23,817 nucleotides of DNA from Tritrichomonas foetus (GCA_001839685.1 MLAK01000621.1:65931-89747), one strand, 5' to 3'; counted from the stretch's first letter, positions 8,525 to 17,668 are shown. Notes: a model not told the origin generated them from the letters alone. Numbers and translations are program-made.

Positions 8525-9502
8525 ATGAACTTCAATTTCTGGGGAAACAATCCCGCAGAAAAAAACGAAGAAAAAGATTCCTTTCAACTCACAGAGCAGA
8601 TGCTTCTTACGGAGCTTCCAGGCTCAGTTGCAAAAGATTTTTTGAATATTTATAATAATATTGTCGAAAATCGAAAATTTATCAACGAAAATAAAATTAC
8701 ATCCGCCGCACAAACTGTATCCGAAAAAGATATTCAATTTAAGATATCAAATCTCAACGAAAACGCAAACAGTGAATTATTAAATAATTTATCATCGTTA
8801 GCGCATTTGATCGACTTTGGCAGAAAAACGTTAAAAGAATTCCAAGAAGATTTACAAATCTCAAAAAAAGACTACTCAGAAACAGATCAACTTCAATCTT
8901 TTCCATCCCCATTCATGATCAGATTTTCCAAACAGTTGGAACAAACCGCAGAAAATATATCACAAGAAATTATAGCATATGGAAGTCATTTCCAACCAAC
9001 TGCTTTGTCAGAAAAAGAGAATATATTATTTCATTTTTTTAAAGAAGAAAGTAATGCTATCTTGCGAATATCTTCCCGAATATCAAATATAAAAAGGAAG
9101 TATTCAGCAACAAGAACACTTTTATGTAATAAATTACGGATTCCTATTTCTCAAACTGATGCCTCAGATTTGTCTTTGGATAATTCATATGCCAACACAA
9201 TTCTTTCTAAATATAAGCATTTCAGAGCTGAGCAAAAATCGAAAATACAGAAAAATTCTGACGATTCTGATATTTTCGGAATGCCAACACACATTGAAAA
9301 TAATGCATCGTCATCCATGGCTTCAACATGGGGGACATCATCGTTCACTAACAATTTGACACAAAGAAGGGCAAATTCGACTTTTAATCCACCTCCACCA
9401 AAAATTAACACAGCACAAACGACATCCATCCTACCAACAAGCGCACCTGAACAACCACCGGCACCATCAACGAAAGGAAAAAATCCATTTTCCGATAAGT
9501 GA
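8525..9502 (+). CDS. Putative Nup58/Nup49-like nucleoporin
   Basis: 325 residues from ATG 8525 (MNFNFWGNN) to TGA. The open frame extends upstream only through a TTG. The N-terminus is short and polar. Residues about 30-230 are helical with coiled-coil character. A central motif (FPSPFMIRFSKQLEQ, then IIAYGSHFQ) resembles the segment of Nup58/Nup49 where a conserved proline stretch precedes helices that pair with Nup62 and Nup54 in the pore channel. The C-terminal 90 residues are low-complexity, rich in Ser, Asn, Thr and Pro, with single FG-like pieces (DIFGMP) and a PPPP run, but lack a true FG-repeat array. The nucleoporin call is inferred from the motif layout only; another coiled-coil protein with a disordered tail is possible. 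Confidence 0.4.
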   Translation: MNFNFWGNNPAEKNEEKDSFQLTEQMLLTELPGSVAKDFLNIYNNIVENRKFINENKITSAAQTVSEKDIQFKISNLNENANSELLNNLSSLAHLIDFGRKTLKEFQEDLQISKKDYSETDQLQSFPSPFMIRFSKQLEQTAENISQEIIAYGSHFQPTALSEKENILFHFFKEESNAILRISSRISNIKRKYSATRTLLCNKLRIPISQTDASDLSLDNSYANTILSKYKHFRAEQKSKIQKNSDDSDIFGMPTHIENNASSSMASTWGTSSFTNNLTQRRANSTFNPPPPKINTAQTTSILPTSAPEQPPAPSTKGKNPFSDK

Positions 9503-9706
9503 TTTCATGATCATATTCTCTAGCAAACGATCATTTGTTTCGTTTTCATGTTTGTATTAAACTTTAATATTACTTAACTATTCAATCATTATAGATTTTG
9601 TTTATGTATAAAAACTTGGTGATTTAGTTCCATCTTAAAATTTGACACTTTGAAAGACGATATTTTACGTTTAAAATTTTTTGACCGTTTTCTTTATTTA
9701 TTTCTT

Positions 9707-10150
9707 ATGGAAAACACATTTTTCTCCATTGAAGATAGAGAAAACTTCAAAAATGCTTTTGATGCTTTCGATGAAAACAGAGATGATTTGATTGAAACAA
9801 CCGATCTCGGCAAGTTGCTTCGCGCTGTTGGATTTAATCCAATGCCTGAAGAAATAGAAGATATGATGGAGGATGTTGGCGCTTCAACACTTGATTTCAG
9901 CGCGTTTTTGTATATCGTTTCCCGCCATGCCCGTGAAGTTGATCCAGAACAAGAATTAATCGATGCATTCCGTGTGTTCGACAAAGAAGGAACTGGGAAA
10001 CTCAAAACAGATGTAATTAGGAAGATTCTCCGTAATTTGAAACAGCCATTCACAGAAGATCAGATCTCAGAATTACTCGGCCAGGCTACAATCGATAAGC
10101 AAGACTGTGTGAAATATACTGAATTCGTCAAAGTTATGCTCGATTTCTAA
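9707..10150 (+). CDS. Calmodulin / myosin-light-chain-like EF-hand protein
   Basis: 147 residues from ATG 9707 (MENTFFSIEDRENF); an in-frame TTG at 9650 would add a hydrophobic leader and is not favoured. Four EF-hand positions are visible in two lobes. Hand 1 (loop 22-33, DENRDDLIETTD) keeps acidic or Asn ligands at loop positions 1, 3, 5 and 12 and probably binds calcium. Hand 2 (about 57-67) has lost the loop. Hand 3 (92-103, DKEGTGKLKTDV) keeps Asp1 but has Val at position 12. Hand 4 is degenerate. Length and lobe spacing match calmodulin, but loss of three sites resembles essential or regulatory light chains and other target-bound adaptors. Its stop is followed by A (TAAA), fitting the poly(A) signal of trichomonads. 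Confidence 0.8.
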   Translation: MENTFFSIEDRENFKNAFDAFDENRDDLIETTDLGKLLRAVGFNPMPEEIEDMMEDVGASTLDFSAFLYIVSRHAREVDPEQELIDAFRVFDKEGTGKLKTDVIRKILRNLKQPFTEDQISELLGQATIDKQDCVKYTEFVKVMLDF

Positions 10151-10265
10151 ATATGTGCTACTATTACAATTTGATTCTTATTCTTCATTTTTATTTTTCG
10201 CTAAATTATAACCATATTGTTGTTTTTACTAATTTGTGAAATGAATTATCTTCTTCCTTAAATGA

Positions 10266-10381
10266 AAGGCCTTAAGGGTGTAGTACACTCCACTAGAGGA
10301 TTAGCTATTTAAATAGTGACATACAATGGTGGATTAAAGCTTCTTTAAGATACAGTGCAGTAGATATGAGTAGAGCTGGCC
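10266..10381. repeat. Cluster of palindromes, possible structured RNA or element
   Basis: In 116 bp one sees AAGGCCTT (10266-10273), overlapping CCTTAAGG (10270-10277), GTGTAGTACAC (10278-10288, foldable as a 5-bp stem with a UAGUA loop using flanking G and C), CTATTTAAATAG (10305-10316), TTAAAG-CTT-CTTTAA (10334-10348), and GGCC at both ends (10268 and 10378). It does not match tRNA, 5S or any snRNA that I can recognise. It may be a small non-coding RNA gene, a degraded mobile-element end, or a regulatory cluster. Confidence 0.4.
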
Positions 10382-10596
10382 AAGAACTTTCGACATAATA
10401 AACGCATCATTATTTTAAACTTTTTCAATTATTTTATTGTGACATGTGTAAAAACAAAGAAAAAGTCAGTTGTCTTTCTTTGGGAAAATGAAAACTATTC
10501 AAAAAGTGGGCTTTTGTGATTATTAAAATTTGAATGATTATTTATCGTCTAGGTGAAAATATGTGAAATCCGAACAAAAATTTTGAATGCTTTACA

Positions 10597-10602
10597 TCAT
10601 TT
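10597..10602 (+). promoter_or_regulatory. Initiator-like element of the CDP-DAG synthase gene
   Basis: TCATTT with its A seven bases before ATG 10606 fits the trichomonad initiator consensus and typical short leader. Confidence 0.5.
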
Positions 10603-10605
10603 CAT

Positions 10606-11610
10606 ATGAGCTCCAAATCTGATCCTCCTAAACAATCAGGACGCTATAGCGATCTTTTGATTCGTTTTGGTAGTGCCATTTTATTAATTGGTGGACAAAT
10701 CGCCATCATTGGTGCTGGCCATATTGCTATTTTCGTCGAAATATTTATTCTTCAATTTGTCGCAATTCATGAATTCACCAAAATCAGCATCCAAAAATCA
10801 ATGGAACCATCCATCTCATTTTTCATCAAAAAGCTTCCATTCATCGGAACATTTGTTACATCATATCTCATTGCCGCTCCGCTTCTCTTACGCCAGTATT
10901 TACCAAATTCGCCACTTCTCAGGTACCATTATTTCATCTGTTTTTGCATTTACGCCCTTCTCATCGTCATATTTGTCATTAATCTCACCCCAGAAAACGG
11001 CAATTATGCTTTTGTCCGTCTTTCATGGACATTTATTGGCTGTTTTGTTTTGATTGTTCCAGCTAATTTGTATGTGTATGTTTCATACTACTCACTTTTC
11101 TGGTTCTTCACATGCGTTTCATTGATTGCATGGAATGATACACTTGCTTACTTCTCGGGACGAACATTTGGCAGACATCCATTAATTGCATTATCACCTA
11201 AAAAGACAGTTGAAGGATTTGTTGGTGCATTAATTGGCACATTAATTGTTGGCTGGTTCCAGCCTCTCTTGTTCACCAAGTATCCTTTCACTTACTGCCA
11301 AGGTGTTGCTCCATATGCATTTAATACTGTTTGTGAAATTCCACCAGAATTCGTCCTCACCACTTTTGAATATAACGGTAAATCCATCACATTCTATCCA
11401 GCACAACTTCACTCACTTATCTTGGCACTTTTCGCATCACTAGTAGCACCATTCGGTGGCTTCCTTGGATCTGGATTGAAGCGAGCTTATGGCCTTAAAG
11501 ACTTCGGAAACCTTATTCCAGGACATGGTGGAATCATCGACCGTGTTGACTGCCAATTTGTAATGGCCGCTTTCGGTGTTCTCTATATCTCTACATTCTT
11601 AAGATATTAA
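10606..11610 (+). CDS. CDS1: Phosphatidate cytidylyltransferase (CDP-diacylglycerol synthase)
   Basis: 334 residues from ATG 10606. It makes CDP-diacylglycerol from phosphatidic acid and CTP, the precursor of phosphatidylinositol and related lipids, in the ER membrane. The family signature is complete at residues 289-315: SGLKRAYGLKDFG followed by NLIPGHGGIIDRVD, including the Lys-Asp, His-Gly-Gly and Asp-Arg-x-Asp residues. A second conserved block, DTLAYFSGRTFGRH...SPKKTVEG, precedes it at about 180-207. The rest is strongly hydrophobic, with about eight membrane spans. Length is shorter than animal and yeast enzymes (about 445-460) because the N-terminal cytosolic tail is short. The stop lies in TAAA. 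No defect is seen. Confidence 0.95.
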   Translation: MSSKSDPPKQSGRYSDLLIRFGSAILLIGGQIAIIGAGHIAIFVEIFILQFVAIHEFTKISIQKSMEPSISFFIKKLPFIGTFVTSYLIAAPLLLRQYLPNSPLLRYHYFICFCIYALLIVIFVINLTPENGNYAFVRLSWTFIGCFVLIVPANLYVYVSYYSLFWFFTCVSLIAWNDTLAYFSGRTFGRHPLIALSPKKTVEGFVGALIGTLIVGWFQPLLFTKYPFTYCQGVAPYAFNTVCEIPPEFVLTTFEYNGKSITFYPAQLHSLILALFASLVAPFGGFLGSGLKRAYGLKDFGNLIPGHGGIIDRVDCQFVMAAFGVLYISTFLRY

Positions 11611-11698
11611 ATTACGCATAATACATTAGTTTACTTCTTTGTTTGTTCTTTACAATTTAAACAACATTGAAAATAGTGAATGAGAATGAGTAATTATT

Positions 11699-11781
11699 AG
11701 TGAGTTTTTCTTAATGAGTTATTCTTAGTGAGTTTTTCTTAATGTGTATTCTTTATGAGTTATTCTTAGTGAGTTATTCTT
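11699..11781 (+). repeat. 14-bp minisatellite in a convergent spacer
   Basis: Six head-to-tail units of consensus ARTGAGTTWTTCTT (one is 13 bp) alternate between AGTGAG and AATGAG starts, so a 28-bp higher-order unit is also visible. It lies between the convergent CDP-DAG synthase and SNARE genes. Confidence 0.85.
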
Positions 11782-11883
11782 AATGAGCTTTAGTCATTAA
11801 TGTCCATGATGAATATTTTTGATGATAAAGTAGATATAAATAATACAACTGAATATATTTTAATTAAAAATCATATTAAATAT

Positions 11884-12534
11884 TTAAAAGCCAAAGAACC
11901 TCCAGTAGAAGGAAACAACAAATGCCGCAATGAAAAAGATTGCGAGAGCCCATGAAAGAATACCATTCATGATTCCACGACGCAACATAGCTGATCCTCT
12001 TGCCAATCCTTTGGCAGCTTCTCCGTCGATCGCGTCGAGATTATTGCTCACGTTATTTAATAAAGCTCTGTCTTCAGCAAGTGTATCTTTTGAGTGATCC
12101 TGTGTTTTAATTGTGTCTTTGTTGACTGCCTGGATGTTGTTCATCATTCCGAGGATATTTAAAGCGCCTTGTTTATTTTTCTGGAGAAGTTCTGCATCTA
12201 AGCCACCGTTTTCACCCTCTTCTTCTGCTTTTTTAATGTCTTCTTGAAGTTGTTTATCAATTCCGACAAATGCTTGTTTAATTTGATCATATTGTTCCTG
12301 GAATTGTTCCAAGTCGGTTTTGAAAAATTCACGATCTCTTTGCGGCATTGTCTGAATCAGGCGTCCCATTTCCATCAGATTGTTTTGAAGTGTTGTAATA
12401 TCTCTTTTCGATCGAGTCACAACTTGCCTTTTTTGATCTAAATCTCTCATTGCGCCATATTCTTTAGAAACACGTTCGAGAGTTTCTAAACGAGATTGAA
12501 CTTGATTGGAAAGTGTTTCGAATCGGCCAGACAT
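11884..12534 (-). CDS. Tail-anchored Qb-SNARE, Vti1-like
   Basis: 216 residues from ATG 12534 to a TAA within TAAA. Residues 1-110 are helical and charged, like the N-terminal three-helix domain of Vti1-type SNAREs. A SNARE helix spans about 120-180, and residues 191-212 (ILSWALAIFFIAAFVVSFYW) form a C-terminal anchor. The second half of the SNARE motif (TLAEDRALLNNVSNNLDAID) follows the Vti1/NPSN heptad pattern, with hydrophobic residues at L152, L159, V162, L166 and I169. In that register the central zero-layer position is Ser148 rather than Gln; Gln145 lies one turn before. It would act in endosomal or Golgi membrane fusion. Its start is 128 bp from that of VPS11 on the other strand; VPS11 belongs to tethers that chaperone such SNAREs. 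Membrin or NPSN are alternatives. Confidence 0.75.
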   Translation of the reverse strand: MSGRFETLSNQVQSRLETLERVSKEYGAMRDLDQKRQVVTRSKRDITTLQNNLMEMGRLIQTMPQRDREFFKTDLEQFQEQYDQIKQAFVGIDKQLQEDIKKAEEEGENGGLDAELLQKNKQGALNILGMMNNIQAVNKDTIKTQDHSKDTLAEDRALLNNVSNNLDAIDGEAAKGLARGSAMLRRGIMNGILSWALAIFFIAAFVVSFYWRFFGF

Positions 12535-12612
12535 TTGATTTAGATTACTCCTTTATCTAAGAATTTTATTATTTTGAATGTTTTGTGAAGGTATTCCGAT
12601 CATTGAGGGAAA

Positions 12613-12642
12613 ATGAATAGTTTACGAAATTCTGGGAGGTGA
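12613..12642 (+). promoter_or_regulatory. Possible short upstream ORF in the VPS11 leader
   Basis: ATG 12613 opens nine codons ending at TGA 12640-12642, twenty bases before the VPS11 ATG. It matters only if transcription starts upstream, for example at the TCATTG at 12600-12605. No closer initiator is seen. Confidence 0.25.
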
Positions 12643-12662
12643 AAATCCAAAAGTGACTTGTA

Positions 12663-15488
12663 ATGACAAATTGGGTGAGCTTTTACTTCTTTGGGGCTCG
12701 TGGCCTCACAGACATCGAAGAATTACATGACCTCGATATTACAGCCGCCTCCGAATGCCATAATAAAGTTCTTTTTGGAACCTCTCAAGGCGAAATTTGG
12801 GTTGCAACAACTCCTGGAGCTGTCCCACAAAAGATCGATCTTCGCTTTCCTGGACCAGTCTTGCATATCACCACAGCGACATACTCACAGCGTGTTTTGA
12901 TCGTTTTTAAAGACGAAAATGCCAATTTCGTATTTCACGTTTATAATACCACCGATTTTTCAGCGCTTTACGAAATAGTGGTTCCTGATTCAGGTTTTTC
13001 AAATATCAGCTTCTTAACGTGTTCTCCGAAAATGTCACGCTTCGCATTTACTATTGATAGGAAGACATTTTTCGTTTATACGCTGCCTGCTTCCGATAAA
13101 GCCATTGAACGAATCCAGAGAACTACATCATTACCAGAAACAAAAACAGTTGATTCTACAATCACCGGTCTATTTTTGGCAAATGATAATAATTTGAGAA
13201 AATACATTTACGTGCTCTGTATTAATGCTCTTTCTTGTTACGACATCAATTCTAAAGGATCTCTGAAGTTTGCCTACACAGAACCATATTCATACAATCC
13301 ACAAAATGATGATAAATTAGCCTGTTTAGGTCCAAAAGGATATTTATATGTTTGCCAAGGTAAAAATGTTTCTGTTTTCACCAATCACGAAAATATCAAG
13401 AAAGATGAAAGTCATAAAAAGAAGGAAATAATTCTTGATGGCGTTCCACATTCAATTTATTGGTTCAGACAATATATTGTTTGCACATTCCCGAATGAGA
13501 TGAATAAAGTCAAAATTTATGAACCAGCTACCCATTGCATTTTCGGCGCTATTCCATCAGCTGGTGAGCATATCAAATATTTACTGAATGAATGGGGTGG
13601 CCTGATCATTGTTCAAGAAAACAATGAAATTCTGGTTTTAGATGAACCTTCGACTGAGCAAAAAATTCAAAACTTATGCAGTAGGTTTAATCAATTTGAG
13701 ATTGCCTTAAAACTCGCTAAAAAGCAGAAATTACCACCAACTGTAATTGCAACCATCCATCGTGATAAAGGTAAGAAAGCTTACAACAGAAAGAATTTTG
13801 AAGAAGCAATTAACGAATATATTTTAACAATTGGTTCATTAGAACCATCCTTTGTAATTAAACAATTCCTTGATCCACAACATGCGGGACTCCTTATCCG
13901 CTACCTTGAAGAACTCCAAAAACATGAAGCCAAGACTGCATCAGCTTCAACTAAAAAGCTTCATTCAACTCTCCTCTTCAACTGCTATGCAAAACTACGT
14001 CATGAGGAAATAATTGCCCAGAAAATCGCAGAAGCTGCAGAATGTGCGGTTTCCAATCAAGAACCTTCTTTTGATGTCGATTCAGCAATCGATGTATTAA
14101 ACCACTCAGGTTACACTGAATTTGCTCGTGAGTTGGCAAAATCATTTGGAAAGCATCAAACATACATGAAAATATTATATGATTCTGGTGAACACATGGG
14201 TATTTTCCAACATTTCCAGAATTTGAATGCAGATGTTGCAGATTCAGCTATCTGTGAATATGGTGGTTGGATTATTTCAAGAATGCAATCTGAATCTGAA
14301 AAACTCAGATTTGCCGATTTCATGGTTTCAATTTGTACAAAAGGAATCGACGAATTAGTCAATGGCCAAACTGTCAATCATACCTGTAATCCTGAACATT
14401 TCAAAATAATTTTCAATGAAAAAACAGAAAATATTTATCATCATTTCTTAAATAGACTTTGTGAAATTAATCCACAAAAACTTACTGAAACACTTTGGAA
14501 TGATTTCATTGCTACCACATTAGCATGTGATATGAAATCTCTTACTAAAGTGATGAATCATCCCAATGCCAAATATTCGACTGAGCAAGCCTTAATTATT
14601 CTTCAAGAACCAGCCATTTTACTTAAAGACAAGAAGAAGAAATACGACGAAGCTAAAAAAGCAAATAAGCAAGATGATCCAATTCTCCAAATTAACATAA
14701 ATGATGTTACTACACCACTTGGATACATCAATGCAGCTTTAATAGCTTTATATAACAAGAGACAAGTTTACACAGAAATTTTGGAAATTCTTCCACCAGA
14801 AAAAATTCCAAATGCATGTGAAACATATGGTGAAAATGATCCACACTTTTGGTTGGAAGGACTTAGAGAAGCAGAACGAAGGAATAAAGGAGATGTTATT
14901 AAAGAAATTGTTCGAAGAATTCATGAAAAAGATTTATTCCCATTAAATTCTCTTCTCAAGCCAAAAATTTCATTTAGTGAGTTCACTTTTGACATTTTTG
15001 CAGATTTAATTCAAGATGATTTCCAAAAAATGCAAAAACAAATCGAAGAGAAATCTAAACAATTAGAAAGCATTGATGAGCAACTTCAAAAAGATCATAA
15101 AATTGTTGATCAATTAACAACACAATATTACACAATCAAACCAGTGAATTGTTCATTTTGTAAGCTTCCAATCGACAGGCCATCATATCATTTCCTCTGT
15201 GGACACGCTTATCACAAGCACTGCCTCGATGGAGGAGCAGTGGTCTGCAGAGTTTGCAAGGATTCCCATTTAGAAAATGCACAGACAAAGATTACTCAAT
15301 TGGAAGAAGCCAAAAATGAAAAAGATATTTTACAAAAGATCAAGCAAAGCAACAACCCGCAGGATGCACTAAATGCACTCCTTGAGGGAGGATTCTTCGC
15401 GCCAGAACTCGAATTTGGAGGAGAAGAGGCAGTACATGAATTAGCGGCAAGACTTCAGCCACCACTTGAACAGATAAAGTGCGATTAA
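12663..15488 (+). CDS. VPS11: VPS11, shared core subunit of HOPS and CORVET tethering complexes
   Basis: 941 residues, the usual VPS11 length. Residues 1-330 form a seven-bladed-propeller-like region; about 335-790 is a helical solenoid of clathrin/TPR-type repeats. The solenoid start is highly diagnostic: FEIALKLAKKQKL, then FEEAINEYILTIGSLEPSFV and IKQFLD, as in animal and fungal VPS11. A coiled coil follows (about 780-825), then a RING-H2 with all eight ligands: C830, C833, C846, H848, H851, C854, C862 and C865. The protein tethers endosomes and lysosome-like vacuoles before SNARE fusion and the RING may give ubiquitin ligase activity. Start 12663 is the first ATG in frame. The stop lies in TAAA. 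The divergent neighbour is a Vti1-like SNARE, a possible functional partner. Confidence 0.93.
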   Translation: MTNWVSFYFFGARGLTDIEELHDLDITAASECHNKVLFGTSQGEIWVATTPGAVPQKIDLRFPGPVLHITTATYSQRVLIVFKDENANFVFHVYNTTDFSALYEIVVPDSGFSNISFLTCSPKMSRFAFTIDRKTFFVYTLPASDKAIERIQRTTSLPETKTVDSTITGLFLANDNNLRKYIYVLCINALSCYDINSKGSLKFAYTEPYSYNPQNDDKLACLGPKGYLYVCQGKNVSVFTNHENIKKDESHKKKEIILDGVPHSIYWFRQYIVCTFPNEMNKVKIYEPATHCIFGAIPSAGEHIKYLLNEWGGLIIVQENNEILVLDEPSTEQKIQNLCSRFNQFEIALKLAKKQKLPPTVIATIHRDKGKKAYNRKNFEEAINEYILTIGSLEPSFVIKQFLDPQHAGLLIRYLEELQKHEAKTASASTKKLHSTLLFNCYAKLRHEEIIAQKIAEAAECAVSNQEPSFDVDSAIDVLNHSGYTEFARELAKSFGKHQTYMKILYDSGEHMGIFQHFQNLNADVADSAICEYGGWIISRMQSESEKLRFADFMVSICTKGIDELVNGQTVNHTCNPEHFKIIFNEKTENIYHHFLNRLCEINPQKLTETLWNDFIATTLACDMKSLTKVMNHPNAKYSTEQALIILQEPAILLKDKKKKYDEAKKANKQDDPILQININDVTTPLGYINAALIALYNKRQVYTEILEILPPEKIPNACETYGENDPHFWLEGLREAERRNKGDVIKEIVRRIHEKDLFPLNSLLKPKISFSEFTFDIFADLIQDDFQKMQKQIEEKSKQLESIDEQLQKDHKIVDQLTTQYYTIKPVNCSFCKLPIDRPSYHFLCGHAYHKHCLDGGAVVCRVCKDSHLENAQTKITQLEEAKNEKDILQKIKQSNNPQDALNALLEGGFFAPELEFGGEEAVHELAARLQPPLEQIKCD

Positions 15489-15784
15489 AGTAATGATTTT
15501 TCATCTCAATCTAGCGCATTTACTTGCTTTTTATTTTTTATTTCTCTCATCTTTTAATACTTTATATCTTTCTTTCTTTCTTAAGATTTTCTCTTTTTCG
15601 TAAGAATGAAATTCAAAGAAATAACCATTTATTCAAGAATAAATTTGCAACATAAATACAATTATGATGAGTTTAATAAAAACGAAAAACTAATAAATAT
15701 AAAATAAAATTTCTTATTTTAAAAAAAAAAATTAACAAAAACAAACAATAATACTAATGAATCGAATATAATCCAACAATAAAG
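15489..15784. other. Convergent spacer with pyrimidine tract
   Basis: 296 bp between the ends of VPS11 and the GRAM gene. About 15520-15600 is strongly pyrimidine-rich on the forward strand (TTTTTATTTTTTATTTCTCT and CTTTCTTTCTTTCTT), and an A run lies at about 15721-15731. No gene. Confidence 0.6.
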
Positions 15785-16837
15785 CTATGTAGAAAGCCAG
15801 TATCCTGAAAGGAGGTTGATCATTTTCCTTAATTTCAAAGGTCTCAAAAAGACGTAAAAATAAATCACACCAAAAAGCGTCGCAAAAACCCAAATTGGTA
15901 AAATTACCCATAAGACAAACACCATCAAGCAAGTGACCATTAAATACAGACTTTTTCGAGGATTCCTCCATAGTAGCCAATCAGAAACAAATCTCTGGGA
16001 CCTCACAAATCCAGACGCTTGAGGAGGAATCGGCATTTTTGCCTCTTTTTGAATTTTGCTTTGATTGATGAAAATCCAAGCTTGAATAAAAATCAAAAGA
16101 GCAGTCGAAAGAGCGAGGAATGGAATAAAAGACATATATTTAAGCGCGAAAGAAACAAAAGAAATCACAAACAAAAATCTTAATTTCAAATGAATATCAA
16201 AATGTAAAGAATTGCAATAATCAAAGAAATTTTTCATCGGTGCGAGAATATTCGCAAGTGGATCTTCTTTTTGGTCAATCATTGACATATGTAGGCTATA
16301 ATTTAATTCTTTTGTTTTTTTGCAATCTGGTAATTCAATCTCAAGTGAAGAAAAAGGAGATTCATTAAAAATTTTGGTCTTGGCTAAATTCAAAACAATT
16401 TGGAAATAATCTTCATCAGTTAATCTTACTCCTTCTGCTAATTGCCTTAATAAATTAAAACATTGAAATAAAGTCTGCGCAATTTGAAATTGAAAGTTCG
16501 CGCTGGCTCCTTCACTGTCAACAATTGAAATCGTAAGCGATGATCGGTTTCCGCTGAGCCCGCGAATTGATTCATATGAACATTGGACCAAATGTGGATG
16601 CGGAATTGAATTTCTCGGTAAAAAGACAAATCGTTGTGACGTAAAATAAAAAACGCCCTTCACAGATGTTTCCCCCTCTTCTTCTTCAAGAAACATTAGA
16701 GATATTTCGGGAAAACTAGCAAGGGCAATTTCTTGTGACGGATCTCCACCAAATACTAAAATAGCTTGACGAAGGGGTTCAAATTCTGTTGATGACCATT
16801 TTTCGCTGTTTGCTGAATGGAGAAATTGAGAAGACAT
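15785..16837 (-). CDS. GRAM-domain protein with two C-terminal membrane hairpins
   Basis: 350 residues from ATG 16837 (MSSQFLHSAN) to TAG; the open frame extends upstream only through a TTG, so 16837 is chosen. Residues about 35-135 look like a GRAM domain: GVFYFTSQRFVFLPR, then SYESIRGLSG, a beta sandwich related to PH domains that binds membrane lipids. Residues about 219-256 and 296-331 are two long hydrophobic stretches, each able to form a hairpin. The second is preceded by a WRNPRKS motif, as in the membrane tail of MCTP, reticulon-like and GRAMD4 proteins. I infer an ER-membrane or contact-site protein that senses lipids. The exact subfamily is not settled. Confidence 0.6.
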   Translation of the reverse strand: MSSQFLHSANSEKWSSTEFEPLRQAILVFGGDPSQEIALASFPEISLMFLEEEEGETSVKGVFYFTSQRFVFLPRNSIPHPHLVQCSYESIRGLSGNRSSLTISIVDSEGASANFQFQIAQTLFQCFNLLRQLAEGVRLTDEDYFQIVLNLAKTKIFNESPFSSLEIELPDCKKTKELNYSLHMSMIDQKEDPLANILAPMKNFFDYCNSLHFDIHLKLRFLFVISFVSFALKYMSFIPFLALSTALLIFIQAWIFINQSKIQKEAKMPIPPQASGFVRSQRFVSDWLLWRNPRKSLYLMVTCLMVFVLWVILPIWVFATLFGVIYFYVFLRPLKLRKMINLLSGYWLST

Positions 16838-17668
16838 TTCATTAAATTTCACAAAAAAGTGGTTATATTTTATGAAAAGGTGAACAAGTTTGGTGAAGGG
16901 GTGAATTACTACAATTTTATATTTATCTGCATTACGACCATACAAGAAAAAGATTACTACCCAATTTGGCCAATTCGAAAGGTTTATTGTGAATTATTTG
17001 CTTAACATCAAAACCCCTGTCAACAATTAAAATTACATAAACACTCATTGTGTACAACTTTTCCTTAATTTTCAGTTTTGTAAAAAATCATTTTTCATAA
17101 GTGAGATTTTGCCAAATAGGGAGAATTTTGTATGTGAATATGTATGTAGAGTTGTGAAATCTTCTCGGATATATACATGTTATATATTTGGGATATAATA
17201 AGCATGAAATGATAGATTAACATTCAAATGATATGATATTAAATCTATATGCACTTGAGGAAATCAAGAGATCTAAAATAGTTTTAAAAAATCATCAGTA
17301 AAATTTATAAATATTTACAATCACTAAAAAATATATCAATAGTTTAGAAATAAAAGTGTATTTGTTATTGTGTAAAAGCAACTTGAGAGATTATGAAAAG
17401 TGTCTCAATCTCATTTATAGTTAGTCTTTCAAATTACTTAAATCTATATTCGTTCTCGTGATTGTCTGAAAAAAATAGTGAAAGAAAGTCTTGGGTATAT
17501 TTCATACATTAAATCATGTTTATTGATAGACTAAATTTTTTAATAACAATAAATCAAGAAGAATTAATGAGTTATTACTGAAAAACATAAAAATAAAGAA
17601 CTCAGAGTCTCATTAATTTATTTCAGTATAAAGATTAATAAAACATTTATTTAATTAAAATTTGAGAG
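16838..17668. other. AT-rich intergenic stretch upstream of the GRAM gene
   Basis: 831 bp. It holds the promoter of the reverse GRAM gene and the 3' end of the reverse solenoid gene. Some TA-rich inverted stretches occur near 17170-17205. No ORF, RNA gene or clear repeat was found, and no TCAYW initiator is obvious in the 25 bases before ATG 16837. Confidence 0.5.

Larger units (their letters stand above)
10151..10605. other. Intergenic spacer before the CDP-DAG synthase gene
   Basis: 455 bp without an ORF. The middle (about 10262-10385) is richer in G+C than its flanks and dense in palindromes (separate entry). The last 20 bases hold the initiator of the next gene. Confidence 0.5.

Noticed and set aside
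10266..10310. U2 snRNA
   Set aside because: Only the GTGTAGTA octamer and a GGCCTT-like piece match; the flanking conserved AAGATCAA and a following Sm site are missing.
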